From the NCBI RefSeq assembly GCF_002879615.1, contig NZ_PNRF01000047.1, positions 39,388-103,387 of the forward strand: a stretch of 64,000 nucleotides of DNA. The letters are read 5' to 3'. Both the position numbers and the translations under genes were made by a program. Under the pieces are notes generated by a model. It did no database searches. It was not told where the DNA came from and was given only the letters and a program-made list of their open reading frames with translations. The stretch is from Billgrantia endophytica (GTDB lineage Bacteria > Pseudomonadota > Gammaproteobacteria > Pseudomonadales > Halomonadaceae). Below, in pieces: positions 58,421-64,000 of this stretch (within the stretch, counting starts at the first letter, position 1; each line of letters opens with the position of its first letter).

Positions 58421-60532
58421 CTAGCTCCGAAGGTCGTAACCCTCGAGCAGAACCGCCACCTCTCGACGCAGCCAAGCCACGACCTCACGCCGTCCGGACA
58501 CGCCGAGCCGTGACGCCAGCCAGGCCATGTCACGCCCCTGAAATCCCCATGCCAGCATGAGGGAAAGCACGCGATCCCGCTTCCCCTCGGCCGCCGCACA
58601 GCGAACCAATGCCCGTAACGCAGGGCGAGCCAGGGCCGGCTCACGGAAACCGAACGCCACGTCGGCGATATCACGACGATCGAGGTCATTCAGGGGCGGC
58701 CGTGGCCCTTCGGCCAGCAGTGCCAGGGCAACCATCGGGTCCAGGGTATTCAGCTCGAAGGCCAGCAGCATCGGCAACAGTTGCTGAAAGCCCGCCGTCA
58801 ATTCGCCTGCCAGGGCTTCGCCTCGGTCACTGACGGGAGCAACCATCATGACGGCATGTTCTCCGGTGGCGGTCTCGCGGGACAGCCCGAGCCGAACCGC
58901 CCGGAAGCCCTGCGCCTGCCAGAAGGCGATCAAGCCCGGCTCGGCACCGAAGCTGGCCCCAACCAGGTCGACGCCTGCACGTCGGGCGTCGACCAGCTCC
59001 GCCTGTAACAGTCGTCGCCCCAGTCCCTCGCGACGACGTCCGGGATGTACGGCGATGCGCTGCACCCGGCGCAGGCGCGCCATCAAGGCGTCGCGGGAGC
59101 CGGCGTGAGCCGCCAGCGACTGAGCCAGGAGATGGCCCTGAGGACGACGCTCCCCCCTGGCGACCTGCTCGGCCAGCCCCGCGTCGAAGCCACCCTCTTC
59201 CCCGCAGAGCATGACGGCCTGGGTCTGCTTCCGTGACGCCAGGGTCGCCACCCTCAGCCCTGGCTCATCGAGCAGCCGGCGCAAGTCGGCGGGAGAGGTA
59301 CGATAATGGGCCTGGACCAGCAGACCGAAAACCGCGCGCAGCTGCTCTTCCTCGGCGGCCAACGCGTGGCGACACCAGCGCCACATGTCCAATCCCCCCG
59401 GGGCCGAAGCGGGCGGCGGCTCGGCATCCAGCAACAAGAGGTCGTTGACCAGCCTCTCCAGCGGATCGCCTTCCGCCCAGCGTATGGGCATCGCCAAGTG
59501 AAACTCGCGCCAGTCGGGCGCCTGGCGCTCCAGGCGTTCCCGAAAGCGCAGGGCGAAGCCTCTCCCCGATCCTTCGTACCCATGAACCGTGGTGGCGAAT
59601 GCAAGGCGGGGAAAGCGTTCGAGCCACTGGCCCAGCAGTGCAGCCGGAATGGCTGCCGCCTCGTCTACCAGCAGTCGGCAGCCAGCCCCCCCCGCTTCCC
59701 CGCGCTCGACCAAGGTCGACAGTTCGTCCGGGGCCATGAAGTCGACCCGCGCCCCATTCGCCTCGATGAAGCTGTTGTCCTGACGTCGGCCCGACGGGCA
59801 GAGCCGTTCAAGGCGCTCGAACAATGCCGACACGGCGGCGGGGCGCGGTGCTGTCACTAGAATCCGACGCTCCCCGGCCAACAGAAGCCGCGCACAGGCG
59901 ATCCCCAGCGCCGACGTCTTGCCGCGGCCCCGGTCGGCGGTCAAGACCAGCGGGCGGCGCCGCTTCAGCTTGACCAGGCGCGCGACGGCTTCCGCCTGAT
60001 CGGCGGTCAGACAGTCCGGGTCCTCGCTGGGTGCCGGGGTTCGCTCCGCCACCGTCAACAGGTATTCGGGAAAGGCCGGCCCCGAATCAACCGGCCAGCG
60101 GACGACTCCCCCGGCACCCTCAAGCCGTCGGTGCAGCCGCATCAGATAGGGGCTGGCCGCCGCGGGGCGCTTCCAGTCGGGAGGGGTCAGTAACACCAGC
60201 AAACCGCCGGCTCGCAGGGTACCGCTCAACGCACCGAAGACGTCGGGATCGAACTCGGCTCCCTCGGAGACAGCGTCCAGCACCACCAGGTCGTGCTCAC
60301 CACCCAGGCGAATGCGTGCCTTGGCCGACGACAGCCAGCGGGTCCGCTCCAGCGAATCGGGACACATGGGGGATACCCAACAAGGCGACTGCCAGGCCCG
60401 CTGCCGCCAAAGCGCCATGGCCCTGCACCTGGTATCGGCAGGCTGGCCGACCACCCAGACAAGCGATCGCCAGCCCAGGCTCGCCATTTGGTCTGACCAA
60501 TCAAGACATTGATCGACGGATGACTCCTTCAA
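58421..60532 (-). CDS. tmcA: tRNA(Met) cytidine acetyltransferase
   Basis: The 703-residue enzyme acetylates C34 of elongator tRNA-Met. The three parts are an N-terminal DUF1726-like domain, a RecD-type ATPase (Walker A ADRGRGKTSALG; LLVDEAAAIPAALLGQWLER) and a GNAT acetyltransferase (RIAVHPGRRREGLGRRLL). ATG 60532 gives a normal start. Confidence 0.93.
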   Translation of the reverse strand: MKESSVDQCLDWSDQMASLGWRSLVWVVGQPADTRCRAMALWRQRAWQSPCWVSPMCPDSLERTRWLSSAKARIRLGGEHDLVVLDAVSEGAEFDPDVFGALSGTLRAGGLLVLLTPPDWKRPAAASPYLMRLHRRLEGAGGVVRWPVDSGPAFPEYLLTVAERTPAPSEDPDCLTADQAEAVARLVKLKRRRPLVLTADRGRGKTSALGIACARLLLAGERRILVTAPRPAAVSALFERLERLCPSGRRQDNSFIEANGARVDFMAPDELSTLVERGEAGGAGCRLLVDEAAAIPAALLGQWLERFPRLAFATTVHGYEGSGRGFALRFRERLERQAPDWREFHLAMPIRWAEGDPLERLVNDLLLLDAEPPPASAPGGLDMWRWCRHALAAEEEQLRAVFGLLVQAHYRTSPADLRRLLDEPGLRVATLASRKQTQAVMLCGEEGGFDAGLAEQVARGERRPQGHLLAQSLAAHAGSRDALMARLRRVQRIAVHPGRRREGLGRRLLQAELVDARRAGVDLVGASFGAEPGLIAFWQAQGFRAVRLGLSRETATGEHAVMMVAPVSDRGEALAGELTAGFQQLLPMLLAFELNTLDPMVALALLAEGPRPPLNDLDRRDIADVAFGFREPALARPALRALVRCAAAEGKRDRVLSLMLAWGFQGRDMAWLASRLGVSGRREVVAWLRREVAVLLEGYDLRS

Positions 60533-60943
60533 ACGCGCCTCCCCGAAGCGTCAGGCACCGTTATTGACCACCCTTCCTGGTGGCGCTTGCACTCTCGGAC
60601 GACTCAACTGCGCCTCCTTCATTCAGTCTTTGGTCTAACGCCCCCTGCCATTCAACACTGATATTCCTGTTGAAAGGCAACAAGGGAAACACTCGAAACA
60701 GCATGCAACACTTTATTTTAAAAGAATTTTTACCTCATCCAGGGCAAGGAATCGAGTCGCGCTGGCACTGGTGATACACCCGTTGAGCCGGCTATCGATT
60801 ATGACAACGTCACCGTGCTAGCTTGTCCCTTGCTGCCGAGTCGCGCGCCGGGGCATGCCCTGCTGCCATGTCGTACCCCATGATAATGCGCCACCGGCAA
60901 GATTGACCGAATTTGCTACACAACAAGACTAACGGAGCATCAC
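60533..60943. other. Intergenic region upstream of the TRAP operon
   Basis: The 411 bases contain no gene; the frame from 60580 has no homology-like features. The AT-rich stretch 60700-60740 and the part before ATG 60944 probably carry the TRAP promoter. No operator palindrome is firmly recognised. Confidence 0.5.
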
Positions 60944-62044
60944 ATGAAAAAGATGACCAAATTCGCCCTCACAGGCCTGGCAGCCGGCATCGCCCTGGCC
61001 GCCTTCACCTCTGTCCAGGCCCAGGAGCGGTGGACCATGACCTCCACCTGGCCGGACAACCTGGATCTGGTCGAGATTGATCGCCACTGGGCCGACCTGG
61101 TCAACAAGCTGGCCGGAGACGAGCTCGAGATCGAGTTCCGCGCCGGCGGCACGCTGATGCCTGTCACTGAAGTGTTCGATGCCACGGAAACCGGCAGCAT
61201 CGAGGCCGCCGGCGACTGGCCCGGCTATTGGGCGGGACGCAATCCAGCCTTCTCGCCGCTGGCCACCACCACCATGCTGTTCAATGGCGTGGACTATCTG
61301 AACTGGATTCAGCAGTGGGGCGGCTGGGATCTCTACCAGGAAGTCTATGGCGAGTACAACATGGTGTACCTGCCCTACGGTATCACCAACAACGAGTCCG
61401 GCTTCATGGGCCGTACGCCCATCGAGAGCCTGGAGGACCTCGACGGCAAGCGTCTTCGCCTGTCCGGCCGTGACCAGGGCCGAGTCCTCGAGCAACTGGG
61501 CGGCTCCCAGGTCAACCTGGCCGGTGGTGAGATTTACCAGGCTATCGAGCGTGGCGTGATCGACGCCGGCGAATTCTCCACGCCGGGCGTCGACTACAAC
61601 GCCGGCTTCGGCGAAGTGGTCGAGCACTGGTCAGTGCCAGGCTGGCACCAGTCCGCCAGTGTCTTCGGCGTAATGATCAACAAGGACGCCTGGGACGCCC
61701 TCTCCGAAGAGACCCAGGAAAAGCTGAAGATCGCCGCCGACGCCACCATGGCCTGGTCGCTGGCCTGGTCCGAGCGCGGCTCCACCGAAGGCACCGAGAA
61801 CTTCATCGCGGCTGGCGTCGAGATTCACCAGCTCTCCGACGAGGAGCTCGAGCGCATCCAGGACATCACCAACGAGGTGATCATCCGTGGCGCCTGCGAG
61901 GACCCGATGCACGCCAAGGTCTACCACTCCATGGTCAGCTATCTGGAGCACTATGCGACCTGGCGTGACATCTCCGCACCGTTCAACATGAGCCGCACCA
62001 TGGACAACCTCCCTTCCCTGGAGGAAATCGAGGCCTGCCTGTAA
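60944..62044 (+). CDS. TRAP transporter periplasmic binding protein DctP
   Basis: The 366-residue protein has a signal peptide (hydrophobic 7-22, cleavage near VQA-QE) and the DctP fold (WTMTSTWPDNLDLVEIDRHW, with FRAGGTLMPVTEVFDATE near 65). GDWPGYWAGRNPAFSP and RVLEQLGGSQVNLAGGEIYQ lie in the ligand cleft. It delivers an organic acid to the DctQM membrane complex. The substrate is unknown, though this subtype is often annotated as mannitol/chloroaromatic binding. The SD is CTAACGGAGCATCAC. Confidence 0.9.
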   Translation: MKKMTKFALTGLAAGIALAAFTSVQAQERWTMTSTWPDNLDLVEIDRHWADLVNKLAGDELEIEFRAGGTLMPVTEVFDATETGSIEAAGDWPGYWAGRNPAFSPLATTTMLFNGVDYLNWIQQWGGWDLYQEVYGEYNMVYLPYGITNNESGFMGRTPIESLEDLDGKRLRLSGRDQGRVLEQLGGSQVNLAGGEIYQAIERGVIDAGEFSTPGVDYNAGFGEVVEHWSVPGWHQSASVFGVMINKDAWDALSEETQEKLKIAADATMAWSLAWSERGSTEGTENFIAAGVEIHQLSDEELERIQDITNEVIIRGACEDPMHAKVYHSMVSYLEHYATWRDISAPFNMSRTMDNLPSLEEIEACL

Positions 62045-62094
62045 GCGACAGGGTAGCCTCCCGCCAGCCGGGGGGCTTCCTGCCTGTCATACCA

Positions 62095-62117
62095 AGCGGC
62101 GACCTCGTGTCGCCGCT
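62095..62117 (+). promoter_or_regulatory. Hairpin between dctP and dctQ
   Basis: A 9-bp stem (62095-62103 with 62109-62117), preceded by another stem around 62055-62079 (AGCCTCCCG / CGGGGGGCT), lies after the binding-protein stop and 50 bases before dctQ. In TRAP and ABC operons such hairpins often cut down expression of the downstream membrane genes relative to the binding protein. Confidence 0.45.
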
Positions 62118-62167
62118 GATCACATCGGCCCGTTGCACCGTCTCCCAGACTCTCGAGAGCTCCCACC

Positions 62168-62671
62168 ATGAATGCCATTGCCAAGGCAATTGATGCCCTC
62201 AACGAGGGATTCGGCCGTCTCATTGCCCCCCTGATTGCCGTGATCACCCTCGTGGTGTTGTACGATATTGCACTGCGTTTCTTCGTCGGCCGTCCCAGCG
62301 ATTGGGCCTTCGATATCACCAAGATGCTCTTCGGTGCCCATTTCATGCTGATGGCCGCCTACGGGCTACGCCACCACGCCCACGTCGAGGTCGACGTGCT
62401 CAAGCGCCTGCTGTCGCGCAAGAAGCAGGCCGTCATCGAAATCCTCGCCTATCTGATCTTCTTCGTGCCGTTCATCTGGATGCTGCTGACCTTCGGCTGG
62501 AGCTTCTTCATGCGCGCCTTCACCCGCGGCGAGACCACCTACGGGATGGTGTCGATCCCGGTCGCACCCATCAAGGGCGTGATCGTCGTCGCTGCCGTGA
62601 CCCTCCTGCTACAGGCCATCGCCATCGTCATCCGCGCCATCCAGGTGCTGCGTGAGGAGAAACCAGCATGA
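62168..62671 (+). CDS. TRAP transporter small permease DctQ
   Basis: The 167-residue protein has four membrane helices and the DctQ feature GAHFMLMAAYGLRHHAHVEV. It links the periplasmic binding protein to DctM. Its stop overlaps the dctM start as ATGA. Confidence 0.92.
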   Translation: MNAIAKAIDALNEGFGRLIAPLIAVITLVVLYDIALRFFVGRPSDWAFDITKMLFGAHFMLMAAYGLRHHAHVEVDVLKRLLSRKKQAVIEILAYLIFFVPFIWMLLTFGWSFFMRAFTRGETTYGMVSIPVAPIKGVIVVAAVTLLLQAIAIVIRAIQVLREEKPA

Positions 62672-64000
62672 GCCTGAGTCCGGAACTGCTTACCCTGTTC
62701 ATGTTCGGCGGCCTGCTGGTCGGCCTGTTCATGGGCCATCCGCTGGCCTTCGTGCTCGGCGGCGTCGCGGTGATGGGTGCCTACCTCGGCCCCGGCCCGC
62801 GGGTGCTCGGCACCATCATCAACAATATCTATGGCAACGCCATGGACAACTATGTGCTGGTGGCCATTCCGCTCTTCGTGTTGATGGCGAGATTCCTCAA
62901 TGATTCCGGGGTCACCGAGAAGATGTTCGAGGTGATGCGCCTGCTGCTGGCGCAACTGCGCGGCGGCCTGGCACTGACCGTGGTCATCGTCTCGGTGCTG
63001 CTGGCCGCCACCACCGGCATCGTCGGCGCCTCCATTGCCGTGATGGGCATGATCGCGCTGGTGCCGATGCTCAAGTATGGCTACAACAAGGAGCTCAGCA
63101 CCGGGGTGATCATGGCCAGCGGCTGCCTGGGTATCCTGATTCCGCCAAGTATCATGCTGATCCTGATGGCCAGCTACTCGCCGGTGTCGGTGGGCGCGCT
63201 GTTTGCCGGCGCGTTGGTGCCGGGCCTGCTGCTGGGGGCCATGTATGCGCTCTACGTCCTGGTGATCTGCCACCTCAAGCCCTCCTACGGACCGCCGGTG
63301 GCGGTCGAAGAGCGCGCCGAGTACTCTACCGGCCAACTGATGATGATGCTGGTGAAGTACGTGCTGCCGCCCATGTCGCTGATTCTCGGCGTGCTCGGCG
63401 CACTGTTCACCGGCATCGCCACCGCCACCGAGGCCTCGGCCATCGGCGTGCTGATCGCCTTCCTCCTGTTCATGATCTTCGGTGATCGCAGGATCGGCAC
63501 CTGCTTTCGCACGATGATCGACGCCAGCAAGACCACCACCATGGTGATGCTGGTACTGGTCGGCGCCACCGCCTTCACCGGGGTCTTCTCCCGTGGCGGC
63601 GGCATGACCGTGATCAACGATCTGGTCATGGCCATGCCGGGCGGCACGATTGGCGCCCTGATTTTCATGTTCGCGCTGGTGTTCGTGCTGGGAATGTTCC
63701 TCGACTGGACCGGTATCGTGCTGCTGAGCTTCCCGATCATGCTGCCGATCATCAACCAGATGGGTATCGACGTGCTGTGGTTCGTGGTGATGGTGGCGGT
63801 CGTGCTGCAGACCTCCTTCCTCACGCCACCGTTCGGTTACGCGCTTTTTTACATGAAAGGGGTGTCACCCAAGGGGGTCGAGATCGTCGATCTCTACAAG
63901 GCGGTGGTGCCGTTCGTCGCCCTGATCCTGCTGGCCTGTGTGCTGATGGCCTTCTTCCCCTGGCTCATCACCGGACTGCCATCGATCATGCTCGGCTACT
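62668..64000 (+). CDS. TRAP transporter large permease DctM, 3' end outside the window
   Basis: About 444 codons are visible without a stop. The frame shows GLFMGHPLAFVLGGVAVMGA, LLAATTGIVGASIAVMGMIA, GCLGILIPPSIMLILMASYS and FLDWTGIVLLSFPIMLPIIN, the DctM hallmarks, with ~12 membrane segments. The last codons reach a position near the usual C-terminus, so little is missing. It is coupled to dctQ. Confidence 0.92.
   Translation, partial: MSLSPELLTLFMFGGLLVGLFMGHPLAFVLGGVAVMGAYLGPGPRVLGTIINNIYGNAMDNYVLVAIPLFVLMARFLNDSGVTEKMFEVMRLLLAQLRGGLALTVVIVSVLLAATTGIVGASIAVMGMIALVPMLKYGYNKELSTGVIMASGCLGILIPPSIMLILMASYSPVSVGALFAGALVPGLLLGAMYALYVLVICHLKPSYGPPVAVEERAEYSTGQLMMMLVKYVLPPMSLILGVLGALFTGIATATEASAIGVLIAFLLFMIFGDRRIGTCFRTMIDASKTTTMVMLVLVGATAFTGVFSRGGGMTVINDLVMAMPGGTIGALIFMFALVFVLGMFLDWTGIVLLSFPIMLPIINQMGIDVLWFVVMVAVVLQTSFLTPPFGYALFYMKGVSPKGVEIVDLYKAVVPFVALILLACVLMAFFPWLITGLPSIMLGY

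Noticed and set aside
1..64000. CRISPR arrays, tRNA and rRNA genes, integrase attachment sites
   Set aside because: No regularly spaced repeats, no cloverleaf-forming tRNA and no integrase gene was found on reading both strands.

Overview
The window looks like chromosomal DNA of a GC-rich gammaproteobacterium, most likely Halomonas or another member of the Halomonadaceae. Grounds for this are the protocatechuate (pca) genes, FabY, TmcA, TRAP and TTT transporters and a GlnE-DgkA-DacB core neighbourhood. The genus is inferred from gene content and protein style only; no rRNA or tRNA gene is present.

Layout. 1-2.9 kb: end of a short-chain dehydrogenase, then pcaG and pcaH. pcaH lacks its first 25 codons and is fused to a stub of the regulator pcaQ, followed by a decayed MFS transporter. 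3.3-15.6 kb: a defence island. It holds a complete type II Zorya system (zorA-zorB-zorE, 8.0-11.7 kb), an Abi_2/HEPN protein, a HigBA-type toxin-antitoxin pair with a pRiA4b ORF-3-like gene, and decayed or truncated genes (a SNF2/RapA-like helicase, a large DNA methyltransferase, a DEAD-box helicase, a RelE-like/UvrD protein, and a ~376-residue protein cut by one amber codon). 15.7-19.7 kb: the rest of the pca pathway (pcaC remnant, pcaD, pcaF, pcaJ, pcaI). The island therefore sits inside the pca cluster.

19.9-29.1 kb: a catabolic set with 3-hydroxyacyl-CoA dehydrogenase, SDR, a membrane transporter, family III CoA-transferase, acyl-CoA dehydrogenase and a TctABC tripartite transporter. Together with PcaF this resembles beta-oxidation of a dicarboxylic acid into the 3-oxoadipate pathway. 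A shared 15-bp palindrome, GTWCG-N5-CGAAC-like, occurs upstream of pcaI, the dehydrogenase/SDR pair, the acyl-CoA dehydrogenase, tctC and the iclR gene at 36.1 kb. It defines a likely regulon of that IclR protein. 29.3-35.95 kb: a 2-oxoglutarate oxygenase, ABC transporter and amidohydrolase module bracketed by two IS1380-type transposase remnants in the same orientation. 36.9-37.25 kb: napF and napD remnants.

37.3-64 kb: mostly intact core genes: aroQ, glnE, dgkA, dacB, a TrmB-like methyltransferase, fabY, coaD, a YfhL-type ferredoxin, a MATE exporter, atoE, an acyl-CoA thioesterase, a voltage-sensor-like membrane protein, small lipoproteins, a HIT protein, a NicO/DUF1007 metal exporter pair, dps, a PfpI/DJ-1 protein, pepD, tmcA and a TRAP transporter operon running off the right edge. 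The left 37 kb carries many gene fragments with internal deletions. The right 27 kb shows none, which marks the accessory/core boundary near 37.3 kb.
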